A stretch of DNA of 64,000 nt, taken from Pempheris klunzingeri (taxonomy: Eukaryota > Chordata > Actinopteri > Acropomatiformes > Pempheridae). A program made the position numbers and the translations under genes. Each line of letters begins with the position of its first letter. Position 1 is the stretch's first letter. The notes under the pieces are model-generated. The model was given only the letters and a program-made list of their open reading frames with translations, was not told the DNA's origin and did not search any database. Positions 34,758-47,150 of the stretch are shown here, in pieces. Location of the stretch: assembly GCF_042242105.1 (NCBI RefSeq), contig NC_092035.1:3745477-3809476 (forward strand), in the 5' to 3' direction.

Positions 34758-35040
34758 CTGTACATACGTGTCACCATCTCCATCTCCGTGGTCAGCAGCT
34801 CAGGGGAAACTCCTCCGACTCTCTTCACCTCTCGCTGTATTTGCCGGTGAAACAGAGTGATTTTGAGCCACTTGTCCCTGCAGAGCTGGGTGCTGCAGGA
34901 GAAGCAGGGGGGAGCAGATCTGTGGTGTTGGAGTTTACTGGCACAGAAGGGGCCAGCAGACGAGGACTCAGATCACTGGCAGACGGTTTAGCAGATTTAA
35001 ATGGATGAACCGTGTTGTCGTCCCACGAGGAGTTCCATTT
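34758..35040 (-). pseudogene. NFKBIZ-like Ser/Pro-rich exon, frameshifted
   Basis: Minus strand, tctctttta g acceptor and cag/gtaggt donor. It starts KWNSSWDDNTVHPFKSAKPS and continues as a Ser/Pro-rich low-complexity segment (SPRLLAPSVPVNSNTTDLLP). It then shifts frame at about 34873, where 22 bases replace the 20 found in the inverted copy, and meets a TGA. The inverted copy at 38761-39044 is open throughout. The exon joins in phase 0 to the exon at 35462-35401. Confidence 0.5.
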
Positions 35041-35400
35041 CTAAAAGAGAGTCATTAATCAGTGATTTCTTTCACAAATGTGAGCATAGCTTGGGGTATT
35101 TGAACAAGTACACCCATATGTGGAGCCTGGAGTCATATCAGTGGACGGAGGTTTAACTTTTTCCTCATCATGAAAGAACTCAAAGTTTGTCCATCCTCAT
35201 AAAGAAAACTAAATAGATGATCAAATGTATGAAGACATAGAGCTTTAACCCTTTTTTAATCATTTAACATACACAACACTAATAATGGAGCAGGAAATCC
35301 AAACCCTACAATAAATGATATATAAGATATGTAAGTAGTATTAAACTTTTCTCATTCACGTGTTTGTCCAAATACCTCCGCAGGTCTCTGTGTGACTAAC

Positions 35401-35462
35401 CTGGCGTTTCATCAGCAGCAGCTCTTTCACCGTCTTCTTCTTGTGCACAGCTTTGGTGGATT
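35401..35462 (-). pseudogene. NFKBIZ-like exon with OCA-type motif
   Basis: Minus strand, 62 bases, gatcccag acceptor and cag/gttagt donor. It reads STKAVHKKKTVKELLLMKRQ. The core KTVKELLL-x-x-x-R resembles the OCA (Oct co-activator) peptide of NFKBIZ and POU2AF proteins (VRVKNSVKELLL in I-kappa-B zeta). It ends in phase 0, matching the next exon at 35040. Upstream the frame closes, so a further 5' exon would be needed. I infer that this is the 5' part of the same gene. Confidence 0.4.
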
Positions 35463-35499
35463 CTGGGATCAGTGTTCAGAAAGCCTGAGAAGGAGAAAA

Positions 35500-36480
35500 G
35501 CACAGAGAGAGCAATAAATACAAAGCACATAGGTGGAGGCGACATTACATAAAGTCTGCAGGAAGGAAAGCTGTCGTCAGTCTGGATAAGATCTCCGTCA
35601 GTTAGTAAAGTACTTGGCAAACAAACTGTCAAAACAAATTATACTTCATTAAAAGTAGAGATCAGGTAAATATACTTAAAGTATCAAAAAGAGTTCATTC
35701 AGTAATAACTGACATTATTGGATTAGATTCTACTTCACCACTTTAATTCTTTGTTTTGCACTTTTCTCCACTCTTGACTTTTGTTGTAGAAAAACAGGAT
35801 CATTTCTGGATAGTTGTTTTGAATCTAAAATCTTGACCAGAAGAGTAACTCCACCTGTCAGATAAAAGCAGTGGAGCAACAGACACAACATTCCCCTGAA
35901 ACATAGCACATCGAAACTGGACAAAAGAAAGAGCACAATGATGGACCCAAATATCTTTATATGTTTGAGGACATGAGTCACAGGACAGAAGACAAATCTA
36001 AAAAATGCTCCAACATGTCAGGACGACCTTAAGATGTAAAAAGGTTCCTTTCAAGAGCCTTTGTGTTTACAGACTAGACTGCTCTTCTTAGTATTTATAT
36101 ATTTCTACTTTCTTTTCTTTGTATATATATTTCTACTTTCTCTTCTGATCACATTACACATCCCTGCTATAATTAAGGCCCTTATTTTGAAGGTGACAAC
36201 CGGAAGTGCAGTGCTTCTCCTCGCTAACTTAATGGCGCTAATGAGGGATTTAGGAACGTGGACACCAGCGGCTACGTCACCCTCAACCCACCTGGGCTCC
36301 CGTCGTCAGAAACCTGTTTTAAAGCTATGAATTAGTTTCACTAAGTCTCCGGTCCAGGACCAACTAGTCCGAGGGGGTTGAAGGGATCCACTTCAGACTT
36401 GGTCCGCTGCTAGAAAAGACATGAACGATGAAAAGTTCTTCAAAGTCTCCACCAAACGTTCACGCTGGGGGCGTGGCCAG
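35500..36480. other. spacer left of the hAT element, no gene called
   Basis: AT-rich sequence with no recognisable coding exon. At about 36193-36202 the minus strand has cacttccggt, an ETS-type promoter element, in a locally less AT-rich patch. It could be the promoter of the minus-strand NFKBIZ-like gene. No first exon could be fixed. Confidence 0.25.
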
Positions 36481-37436
36481 CTGTCAAGAGCAACATGAAG
36501 GCTGCAGCCAACACCTTGAACTTAAGGCGGTGTAAATGCACCGCACTCTGCCTGGATGTTGTTGTGGAGAAGAACACTGAAGCCGCTCCTGGCCTTCATG
36601 AAGTCAGAGCTGTGAGCAGGAAGATGGTGGTGTGTTTCAGAACAAGCACTGCTGCAAAACACAGGCTGAGACAAATGCAGCAGCAACGTGAAGAAGCTCA
36701 GACTGGAGGTGGACACAGGATGGAACAGCAGCCTGGAGATGCTTCAACGTCTCCATCAGGAAAGAGATGCAGCGGCAGCAGCTCTAGAGGAGCTGTCCGA
36801 GGAGAAGAGAGCTTCAGCATCAAAGGTCGTCCCCCTCTGCAGAGTGTTGCCACATACAACAGGACAGTTGTATCCACAGCTCACCACCCCCATGGCACAA
36901 CACCTGGCACAGAAGCTCATCAGATGCTTGGCAGACAGACTGCAGGACAAGGAAGAAGAGAGTTCACTGGCAGTCGCTCCACTATTGGAGCCACGCTTCA
37001 AAACCTTTGGATTCACCAGTCAGAGAAAGACTGTCTGATAACAGAATGTACAGAAATAATCAATATAAACAAGCACCACCAGCAGCACCAGCATCACCAC
37101 CAGCACCACCAGCACCAGCACCACCAGCAGCACCAGCACCAGCACCACCAGCACCACCAGCATCACCAGCACCACCAGCAGCACCACCACCACCAGCACC
37201 ACCACCACCAGCACCACCACCAGCAGCACCAGCACCACCAGCAGCAGCAGCAGCACCACCAGCATCACCACCACCAGCATCACCACCACCACCAGCACCA
37301 CCAGCACCAGCACCACCAGCAGCACCACCACCAGCACCACCAGCACCACCAGCATCACCAGCAGCACCACCACCACCAGCACCACCACCACCAGCACCAC
37401 CACCAGCAGCACCAGCAGCACCAGCAGCACCAGCAT

Positions 37437-37471
<35 letters not shown>

Positions 37472-38565
37472 TCACTACCACCAGCAGCACCAGCAGCACC
37501 ACCACCAGCAGCACCACCACCACCAGCAGCATCACCAGCATCACCAGCACCAGCAGCACCAGCATCACCACCACCACCAGCAGCACCACCACCACCAGCA
37601 GCATCACCAGCACCACCAGCATCACCACCACCAGCAGCACCACCACCACCAGCAGCATCACCAGCATCACCAGCACCAGCAGCACCAGCATCACCACCAC
37701 CACCAGCAGCATCACCACCACCAGCAGCACCAGCAGCACCACCACCACCAGCAGCACCACCACCACCAGCAGCATCACCACCACCAGCAGCACCAGCAGC
37801 ACCACCACCAGCAGCAGCATCACCACCAGCAGCATCACCAGCATCACCACCACCAGCAGCACCAGCAGCACCACCACCACCAGCATCACCACCACCAGCA
37901 TCACCACCACCAGCAGCATCACCACCACCAGCAGCACCAGCATCAGCAGCATCACCACCACCACCAGCATCACCACCACCAGCAGCATCACCAGCATCAC
38001 CACCACCAGCAGCACCACCACCATCAGCATCACCACCACCAGCATCACCACCACCAGCAGCACCACCACCACCAGCAGCATCACCAGCATCACCACCACC
38101 ACCACCAGCACCAGCATCACCAGCACCACCAGCAGCAGCAGCACCAGCAGCACCACCAGCAGCACCACCACTTCAGCCTCGTCCTCCAGCATGAGCAGCA
38201 GCCTCCACAGGTATTTCTTTTTGATTTGATTATGAACAAGGAATGACTAATGACATTTCTGGTGCTGATGATCTTCAGGAGTTTTTCAGGAGTTGACCTG
38301 TGGAGGCTTTTGGATGAAGATGCCAGCAGAGCCAGGCAAATGCAAAGCGCCACTGCGAATGCATTAGTGGAAGTGACCCGGTACCTGTCTGATCCTCCCC
38401 TGGAAAGAACTGAGGACCCCCTCACATACTGGGCCACCCACAGAACTGTGCACCCAAACCTGTACAAAGCAGCAAAGCACTTCCTGTGTAGCCCAGCCTC
38501 ACCTGTGCCGGGGGAACGGGTTTTTTCCAAGGCTGGGGAAATAGTCAGTAAAACTATTTCTTAAT
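36480..38565 (+). pseudogene. ZBED-type hAT transposase gene broken by a CAC/CAG tract
   Basis: In one frame 36688-37038 reads KLRLEVDTGWNSSLEMLQRL, then AEELSEEK-like helices, then TTPMAQHLAQKLIRCLADRL and LLEPRFKTFGF. This is the typical middle-to-late part of ZBED/hAT transposases. After the 1.1-kb triplet tract the C-terminal hAT dimerisation region resumes at about 38310-38563: LVEVTRYLSDPPLERTEDPL, TYWATHRTVHPNLYKAAKHF and VPGERVFSKAGEIVSK. The catalytic N-terminal half is missing. A transposase or domesticated ZBED origin is clear; activity is not possible. Confidence 0.75.
37073..38170 (+). repeat. 1.1-kb (CAC/CAG/CAT) triplet tract
   Basis: About 1.1 kb built almost only from CAC, CAG and occasional CAT triplets, in higher-order blocks such as CAGCATCACCACCAC. 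The plus strand has T only inside CAT, so no stop can form in any plus frame and frames of 390-580 codons arise (His/Gln, Pro/Ala/Ser, and Leu/Val on the minus strand). These are artefacts of composition. The tract lies inside the hAT gene. Confidence 0.97.
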
Positions 38566-38709
38566 AAAAACTCATCAACAGTTACACAAGCACCCTCTGC
38601 CCTGTTCTTCAAGCACCCCCACTCTACTAAAACCAATTAAACATTTGAAATGAGATCACATTTGCCAGCTGGCCTGCTGAACGCCCACTATTCAACTATT
38701 CAAAAAATT

Positions 38710-40800
38710 AGCTATGCTCACATTTGTGAAAGAAATCACTGATTAATGACTCTCTTTTAGAAATGGAACTCCTCGTGGGACGACAACAACACGGTTCATC
38801 CATTTAAATCTGCTAAAACGTCTGCCAGTGATCTGAGTCCTCGTCTGCTGGCCCCTTCTGTGCCAGTAAACTCCAACACCACAGATCTGCTCCCCCCTGC
38901 TTCTCCTGCAGCACCCAGCTCTGCAGGGACGAGTGGCTCCGACCGCCGGGGTCAAAATCAAATACAGCGAGAGGTGAAGAGAGTCGGAGGAGTTTCCCCT
39001 GAGCTGCTGACCACGGAGATGGAGATGGTGACACGTATGTACAGGTAGGTGCATCTCAAAATATTAGAATATCATGAAAATGTTCATTCATTTCTGTAAT
39101 TCAATTCAAAAAGTGAAACTCTTATACTATATGGATAAATATATATATATAAAATATATTATATAAAAGATAGAAATGTGCAGATTAAAACTGAAGTGTG
39201 ATTAAATAAAACTTTAGTGCAAGTTGAAGAACAGAAGCACATATTGGTGTTAAACAGCAGAGGGAGCTGAAAGCTCTCTGCCAGCCAGAGATGGTAACTG
39301 TGATAGATAGATAGAAATACTTTATTGATCCCTGAGGGGACATTAATACAGGTGCATCTCAAAAAATTAGAATATCATGAAAAAGTTAATTCATTTCTGT
39401 AATTCAGTTCAAAAAGTGAAACTCTTGGTCTCATGATGTCAGAATGTGAACAGCAGGATGAGGAGGACTGTTTAAATACCAATTCTAACTGAAGCAGGAA
39501 ATGTATTGGTGGATTCATGGATCAAACCTGTTGTGAATGTTGCTGTTAAGCTTCTTGTTAGAGAACAGCAGCTGGTGCAGAAAGTACTGAGACACTGAAC
39601 AGTTGGACATGTGCATTCAAAGGTTTAGAGAAGGTCACATTAAGTTCACCTGGAAAGGTTAGAATGCATTTTAGGTTCATCCTGAAACTTCACCTGAAAG
39701 CTGAATATCCCTAACTTTTAGTGAGGAGTGTGTTTCAAGGCTTTGTTGAAGCTTCGACACTTGATTCCAAAAATGGTTCATGACTGGAGGCTTCAATGAC
39801 ACAGAGCTCCAGTAGGACATCTAGTGGTCAATAAGATGAAGTGCAATGGAGACGTGTCATTTCTTGGTTCATGGACTGTTTGGGATTTGATTCTCCATCA
39901 TTCCTGTTCCACTACACTACATGGTGAATCCACCAATCCATTTCCTGCTTCAGTTAGAATTGGTATTTAAACAGTCCTCCTCATCCTGCTGTTCACATTC
40001 TGACATCATGAGACCAAGACGACACCTAACAGTTGATCAGCAGCACCTCAACACTGGAGGCTTCAAACAGGAAGTCCTCAGACGGAGGTGTTCACTGAGC
40101 TTAGAGGGTCACAGAGTGTCATCAGGAGGTTGGAACAGTGATACAGAGACTGGAAGAGTCACAGAAAGGAGAGGAGTGGACATCCTTTGGCCACGTCCCA
40201 ATTTATTGAGACACTGAAATGTTTTACTGTGGTATACCTACCACTGTTGTTAGCTTTTCTTCAAATACATTGTTTAAAATGAAGAGATCACCATTGCATG
40301 CTTCTACTTAAATGCCCTACTTTCATGATATAATATCACTGTAGCATTCACTTTTTACATTTTCCAGAAATTTCACCTGAAAGTCGAATATCCCTAACTG
40401 TTAGTGAGTAGTGTATTTCATTTGGTGTGGAATGAATCTATATAGTATATGAGTTTCTCTTTTTGCACTGAATTTTTTGAGATGCACCTGTATTAATTTC
40501 CCCTCAGGGATCAATAAAGTATTTCTATCTATCTATCACAGTTACCATCTCTGGCTGGCAGAGAGCTTTCAGCTCCCTCTGCTGTTTAACACTAATATGT
40601 GCTTCTGTTCTTCAACTTGCACTAAAGTTTTATTTAATCACACTTCAGTTTTAATCTGCACATTTTTATCTTTTTATCTGCTTATTTATTTGTCTGTATT
40701 CATGGTGGTGGTCACTTTGACTCACTTTGACTCCTTTACTGCTGTCACACCAGAATTCCCCCTGGGGATCAATAAAGTATTTCTATCTATCTATTAGTGA
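38710..40800 (+). repeat. start of right palindrome arm with TE ends
   Basis: 38710-39365 is the inverted copy of 34440-35091. 39365-40800 holds Tc1-type ends and a foldback pair (39430-39515 against 39925-40012, inverted). A 180-base segment (39740-39920) recurs at 28500-28740 and 51780-51950. No gene is called; the frame at 39921-40217 is inside one of these elements. Confidence 0.6.
38761..39044 (+). pseudogene. inverted copy of NFKBIZ-like Ser/Pro-rich exon, open
   Basis: 284 bases, acceptor ctcttttag, donor cag/gtaggt. Open in phase 0 from KWNSSWDDNNTVHPFKSAKT to QREVKRVGGVSPELLTTEME and then MVTRMYR. It leaves phase 2, which fits the 88-base ankyrin exon copy at 40975-41062 on the same strand. 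The two exons thus form a joined open frame of about 124 codons. No 5' exon, 3' exon or promoter of this inverted copy is visible, so it is listed as a gene fragment. Confidence 0.5.
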
Positions 40801-40974
40801 ACAAAGTCACTCCTGGCAGGGGTTTTAAAGACTGAACACTAGTTAGCAAGCAAAGAGGTTGAAATGGGCAACTAAAAGTGTCTGACATAGTGAAATAATG
40901 AAAGAGCTCAAAGTGATGGATCAACAGTCTGAAGTCATTTAATCTAACTGTGTCATTTCTTTTCAAACTGCCAG

Positions 40975-41062
40975 ATTTGTCCACAGAGCCGTGGCTCAGG
41001 GCAGACAGGCTCTGGCTCATGTGCTGTGTGTGCTGAGAAAGGCCACTAACCTCAGTCTGCAG
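40975..41062 (+). pseudogene. inverted copy of NFKBIZ-like first ankyrin exon
   Basis: Plus-strand copy of 32838-32925 with Arg to Gln in AVAQGRQAL. Acceptor ctgccag and donor cag/gtgagg are kept. It continues the frame of 38761-39044. Confidence 0.55.
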
Positions 41063-41511
41063 GTGAGGGTCCACTGTGAGAGCTTCATCACAAGTCTGGA
41101 GGCGACACCGGAGTTAGTTTGAGCCTAGAGGTTAGAGAAAAGGAGGGTCAGCGGTCACTCTCAGCGCTGCTTGCCCCTCACTGTCCCATCATAGACTTGG
41201 TGTATGACAATGACCAATTTTTGTCGGTTTTTATCATTTCGGAGCACAAAATGTTGTCGTGTGTTTAATAACAGCACCTGTGGCACAAGGAGCTCCATTA
41301 TACCTCCTATAATAAATGTGTAGGCAGTAAAATCCAGAGTGGAAAGTAAAGAGATGACATAAAGATCTAATAAATGAAAAGACAAACCAGTGGAAAAGAG
41401 AAAAGGAGTGGAGGAACAGAGATGAATAGTTCCTCCTACAGGACACAAGAGGGCGCTGTGTCCTCACAGATGCAAAACACGTGAGGCCAAACTTGTACCT
41501 GCTCTGTGGAG

Positions 41512-41810
41512 TGAGCTCGGCTGTGGGTCAGTGGTAGAGTGGGTCGTCCCTCCATCAGCAGGTCGGGGGTTCAATCACCAGCTCCGATGGCTCAACGTGT
41601 CCAAGTGTCCTCGGGCAAGACGCTGAACCCCAATGTGCAGGTGCATTTTTGCATTTGTGGGAATGAGCATGAAGGAAGAGTGTCCTCCACATCAGACCCT
41701 CCTGGATGAATGATGTGTGAATGGGTGAATGAGGATGTGATGTAAAAGCGCTTTGAGCAGTTGAAATAAGTAGAAAGGCGCGAGACAAATACAGAACATT
41801 GATCATTTAC
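41512..41810 (+). mobile_element. full-length tRNA-derived SINE
   Basis: Head with A- and B-box-like elements (gtcagtggtagagtgggtcg; ggtcgggggttcaatcacc), body with gtcctcgggcaagacgctga, and tail gtaaaagcgctttgagcagt then an aataagtagaaaggcgcgag stretch. U1 keeps only the tail (19045-19110), so the head and body were lost there or never completed. Confidence 0.7.
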
Positions 41811-42011
41811 CATTTAACTCCCTGAAAATAATGTATTAGATGTTTCTGTGAATGATTAACACCCGTAGTTTCTAGATCTACAGAGCTGCTGCTAAACGTT
41901 CCTGCTGTTTACGTCACTGCCGCTGCGACGGTGCTCGGCTTGAGGAAGTGACGTCACAACAGGTGAGGTTGAACCTGAGCGGATCGTTGAGCGTTTTTGT
42001 GTTTGAGAAAG

Positions 42012-43082
42012 ATGTTTGGAGGACGAAAGGAAAAGCGGAGAAGGACTCGAGGAAAACACCACGAAGACACCGAGTTGTCTTTGTTTAAAGAGGTCAGTCT
42101 GAGGCTGAGTGGACACACGAACACCAACACACACACACACACAGCACACAGCTAGCTAACGAGCTAACGCTAGCTAACCATGCTAACCATGCTAACACGT
42201 GGCTGCCACATTTGACTGCTTTTTGAGGCGGATAAAGAAACCAGCCAGCGGCCAAGTTCACCAGAATGATGACTAAATGTAGCTCATTGTGAGAAGGAAC
42301 ATGTTTTATACTTCACACTGTTACTATCAGAGGAAATCAGCAGCACCTGTGGATTAGCTTCACTACAGTGACAAACATGAGGAAAGAAAAGCCCAGCAAC
42401 AGACATTAAACACTAAACTCACTATTATTTCTAGTTTGTAACTCTGTGGATGATGTTTATTTAAATAACCAAGCTGCTTGCTGTTACACAGCAGCAGTGT
42501 TTCTAGTTTGGGCTGGATTTTTACCACCTTTAGGAACAGAAATAGATCATTCGGTGTTTCCTTAAGCTCATTTTCATTGAAATGTCAGTAATCATCATTA
42601 ATGTCTAAATATTGAGTTAGTGAAGTTTAACAGCAAGTTTGAAAATGTATCTCAACAGTGTAAATGTAAAGGGAATGAAATGAGAGAAAAGTCATCAGTG
42701 CAAATATCCACTTTTTTATTTCATCCATCAAATGTGTGCAGCCTTGTTGAACATGAAGGTGATCCAGCTGTAACTTGTGATCACTTATTGATTCATTCTT
42801 TTTCCTTTCATGCTTCAGGTGGGCTGGTGTTCACTGCTGAGGAAGATTCTTCAGGTTCGTCCACATCCTCATAACTTCTTATTCATCAGCATCATTGTAC
42901 TATTTGATATATTGTAAATTATTGTTAATAATAGCTTACATCTATATAGCACCTTTCCAAAAAAAAAAAAAAAAAAAATTCACCTTCAAAATGTTGTGCT
43001 TTTTTTTTTTTAGATGAGTTTATGACCTGATAATATTTCACTTTAATAGTATTGTGCTTTATTTTTTTGTACCCAAAATAAA
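42012..43082 (+). pseudogene. family A mini-gene copy A4, exon 2 deletion
   Basis: Exon 1 (42012-42092) as in A1. Exon 2 (42819-42854) has lost 8 bases, which breaks the conserved frame. Terminal exon start after a T tract near 43013 and AATAAA at 43077-43082. Confidence 0.4.
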
Positions 43083-43117
43083 GTTTGTTTATATCCTGTG
43101 TTTCCATGCAGCGTGCT

Positions 43118-43276
<159 letters not shown>

Positions 43277-43434
43277 CAAAATCACAATTTAAAAATAAAA
43301 GACAGAGTTAGAAAAACAAGGAGGAAACAAGAGTTAGACTAGTTAAAAATCACTCAAAATATAAAAGACACAGGAAACAAGATTTCAACAAAACCAGTTT
43401 TTTTATTTAAGACACAGTGAAGATGCTGCTTTGC

Positions 43435-44544
43435 TCACTGGACATCCAGCAGGAACATGGAGGCAGATCCTGTCAGACAGAAGGAGACAAGTTTTAAAAA
43501 ACAAAATTGTTCTTCATTTTAAATAAAGTTTGACATGATGACATCCTGTGTTGTTATTTACTGATACTTTAGATTCTACCTTTACAAACAAGCACCAAGA
43601 GAGACAACATGTGAGGAGAAAATAAAAGCTCACATTTCAGGTCTAAACACATTCATCTGATGTTGGAGGTAAAGTTGAGTGTTCTTACCAAAAGCTGTTC
43701 CTGTCACAGGTTCTTCAGTTTCAGTCCAGACAGGAAACACCACCTGCAACAGAAGACATTTTCACAATAAAACTACAGCTCTTTACTCAAGTAAAAAGGA
43801 AATGACATTATAGGTTAAGTTCACCTGCAAACAGACTAAATGTGATAAAGTTTGTGATTCCTCACTTCAAAGCTGCTGGTTAAACTTTGTGGTTCGGCTC
43901 CTGAAGAACATCCTGTTATAAACAACCACATGCTAATGCTAAATGCTACATGCTAACACTAGCCAGCATGGTAGCCACTGATTAGCCACATGGTGGAAGT
44001 GATCAGTGATTATTGATCCTGTAGTCCAGTCATTAGCAGCAAACTCACTGCAGACACTAAAGAAACTGAACTTTAACTAACATTACACTAAGTCTGAGCT
44101 TTAACTCTCCTGCTGCAGCAGCTGATTAACAGCAAACAGCTGCAAAGATCAACGAGGCCTGATGAGGAACTTCTGTTGGTTCTAGTGCAAACAGAGAACA
44201 TTAGAACCATCAGTGTTTATTACAACAGTAATCTGGTACTTTTGTTCCTAAACAGGTTCACCAGCCACAATGAAACCACCAATAGATCCAAAAATCACAG
44301 AGTAAGACTGCTGTGCCGTTATTAACATATACAGATCTATATTAGCATAAATCCTCCTCAGACAGCAGTGAAATGTATCAGCCGTCCACATTAGCATGTT
44401 AGCTAGCATTAGCTAATTAGCTTGCTACTGAACACAGATTTGTTTGCCTTTGTTCAGCCATTGATCCTCAGACTGACCTCAGTAACCAAAGACAACTCCT
44501 CGTCTCCTTGGTGTTTTCCTCCTCTCTCCCTCCAAAGACTTCAT
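43435..44544 (-). CDS. family B mini-gene copy B4
   Basis: Minus strand. TATA box at 44629-44622. Exon 1 is 44544-44478 (67 bases, MKSLEGERRKTPRRRGVVF type, frame closing at the exon end). Exon 3 is 43743-43689 (55 bases, six more than other copies, in frame). Exon 5 is 43469-43435 (SASMFLLDVQ, stop). Same layout as B1. Function not known. Confidence 0.35.
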
Positions 44545-45294
44545 GAAGCAGAAGCAAACCGTCCGGTTCTTCGTACCTGAAGGAGAAAAGCCGTCTGGCA
44601 CCTGGAGCTGTGAACCTTCAGCCTTTATAGAGATGGACACACCGTGCGGCCAATCACAAGCGAGGACAGAGTTGGATCGTACCATTATGTGGAAGTACTA
44701 ATGGAGACCCTCTGAAGACAGCTAGTAGTGGTACAGTCCAGGTACAGAGCCGCAGGACTTAAACGCAGGCGCGTTGGGGAAGAGTGAACACTTGAGTTTT
44801 AGGAGCCGTCAGAGCTGAATCTTTGTAAAGAGCCGGACTTCCTGTCACGAGCGTCCTGACTTCATTTGCTGTAGGATGACTGTTTCTGTCCAGTTGGGGA
44901 GGATTTAATCATGGTCAGATGAGTTTCTTTCTTCATCTTTATATTCTTTAAACAAATAAAGGCTTGAAATATTTCATTTTGTGTGTAATGAATCTATATA
45001 GTATATGAGTTTCACTTTTTAAATTGAATTACAGAAATGAATGAACTTTTTCACGATATTCTAATTTTTTGAGATTCACCTGTATTAATGAACACAGTCA
45101 CCAATTTAAACCAGTCACTCCTGGCAGGGGTTTTAAAGACTGAACACTAGTTAGCGAGCAAAGAGGTTGAAATGGGCAACTAAAAGTGTCTGACATAGTG
45201 AAATAATGAAACAGCTCAAAGTGATGGATCAACAGTCTGAAGTCATTTGCATGTGGATTTAATCTAACTGTGTCATTTCTTTTCAAACTGCCAG

Positions 45295-45390
45295 ATTTCT
45301 GCACAGAGCCGTGGCTCAGGGCAGACGGGCTCTGGCTCATGAAAACTGGCCAGATGAGGCTCCCTGGACAGAAAAGAGCACGACGGGCAG
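45295..45390 (+). pseudogene. copy of NFKBIZ-like first ankyrin exon
   Basis: Reads (R)FLHRAVAQGRRALAH, closer to I-kappa-B zeta (FLH) than the other copies. A deletion then changes the frame before cag/gtacac. Confidence 0.55.
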
Positions 45391-46681
45391 GTACACACAC
45401 TTCACACTGTTTTTATTTATCCCACATGATCAGTGCTAACACACATCACTGAATGACTCGTGAAAAGTAAAGATATATAAAGATATAATATATGAAAAGA
45501 AAATGTGGAATGAACTATCTGAAAATAATTGATTACATTTTTCTGTGAACGATTAACACCCGTAGTTACTGGATCTATACAGTTATTGCTAAACTTTCCT
45601 GTTTGTGTCACTACGCTGCGACGTTTCTCAGGTCGAGGAAATGACCAGTGTTGCCGACTCCTCAGGAAGGAAAGTAGCTATAATTATAAAAAAATTTTTG
45701 TAAAGACGGTTTTAACTTGACAACATTAACAACCGATAAACCGACCAAAAACAGACAGTAGAAAAAACTGTCGATGGCAATGTGAGAAAGTGATGCCAAC
45801 CAGTCTGGCCCTGATTCAGGTTCAGTGTTTGGTTGTTTCCCCTCCACACACACACACTGTGCTGGCTCACAGAAAGAGCAGGTCATCTTCTCTTTGGTCA
45901 AGGCTTTCTATGGCAGGTTCATCAGCTGAGGGAGCTGACTTCAACGAGAAAAACATTATCAGGCAGCTTGTGCTCATAGCAAGCCTCAGCAGACAACTTC
46001 AGGATGGAGTTAAGGGTCTGAAGTTTGCTTCTTATCACCCTCATCTGGCTGAATAATCTCTCCACTTCAGCATTGGAGTGTGGCAAGGACAACACAGACA
46101 CAGCAGCCATGGCAAGTTCCTGAAACTTGATATCAGCTGCATCCCTGAACTTCCAGATCTCACTCCAGAAGCCCAAACCATTGCTGGACAATCTTGTCTC
46201 TCTCTGCAGGACAGTAGCCCAGGAGCTTGGCTAACTTTCTGTTTCTCCCAGGCTCTTATTGTGCTTTAGAGTTTCCTCTACATTGAAAACTGACATGTGC
46301 TGCAATGCTTCAGTGTTGTCTGTCAGTCTCACCCTCAGCTCGTCAGTGAGGGAGATGCTGAAGGCGACACACCGCTTTCTCACATTGTTCTTCTCCTCAG
46401 GCGCAAAGTGGAGCTCAGCTGCCTTTGACTCAAGAAGGTAACCAGGGTACAGTTTGGGACTGATGGATCCATCAGTTGGCTCTTTGAGTACATCAGTGTT
46501 TGCCAGTGGATTCAGCACCCTGCTACTCACAGACTGTATCAGGTTAACCAAGCTGTCAAGAAGCTGAAGAGGATCTACCTGCTCTCCCTCACAAGCCCTG
46601 ATGGCCAACTGTACCTCATCCAGCACTGACTTCAGAAAAGTCAGACACAAGATGTTTTGAGGATCACTGTACATGGAAAAG

Positions 46682-47150
46682 GGGGCAGCACGGTGGTGCC
46701 GTGGTCAGAACGGTGGTGCCGTGGTCAGCACGGTGGTGCCGTGGTCAGCATGGTGGTGCTGTGGTCAGCACGGTGATGCTGTGGTGAGCACGGTGGTGCT
46801 GTGGTCAGCACGGTGGTGCCGTGGTCAGCACGGTGATGCTGTGGTGAGCACGGTGGTGCTGTGGTCAGCACGGTGATGCTGTGGTGAGCACGGTGGTGCT
46901 GTGGTCAGCACGGTGATGCTGTGGTGAGCACGGTGGTGCTGTGGTTAGCACGGTGGTGCTGTGGTTAGCACGGTGGTGCTGTGGTCAGAACGGAGGTGCT
47001 GTGGTTAGCACGGTGGTGCTGTGGTCAGAACGGAGGTGCTGTGGTTAGCACGGTGGTGCTGTGGTCAGCATGGTGGTGCTGTGGTCAGCATGGTGGTGCT
47101 GTGGTCAGCATGGTGGTGCTGTGGTCAGCATGGTGGTGCTGTGGTCAGCA
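46682..47150 (+). repeat. 20-base minisatellite made from a SINE head
   Basis: About 23 tandem copies of a 20-base unit of the form gcacggtggtgctgtggtca, which equals the first 20 bases of the SINE that follows. In U1 the same SINE has only two units. Units vary (acggtgatgctgtggtgagc, acggaggtgctgtggttagc) in an alternating pattern suggesting a 40-base higher order. Confidence 0.9.

Noticed and set aside
36495-38246. 583-codon His/Gln-rich frame and the 390-codon Pro/Ala and Leu/Val frames
   Set aside because: They exist only because the CAC/CAG/CAT tract cannot form stop codons. The real coding signal around it is a broken hAT transposase in other frames.
39921-40217. 98-codon frame starting MVNPPIHFLL
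   Set aside because: It lies across an inverted repeat pair (39430-39515 and 39925-40012) and Tc1-type ends. The frame has no stable counterpart in other copies.
46682-47150. CRISPR-like array of regular 20-base repeats
   Set aside because: Units are directly adjacent with no unique spacers and equal the head of the neighbouring SINE; the genome is eukaryotic.
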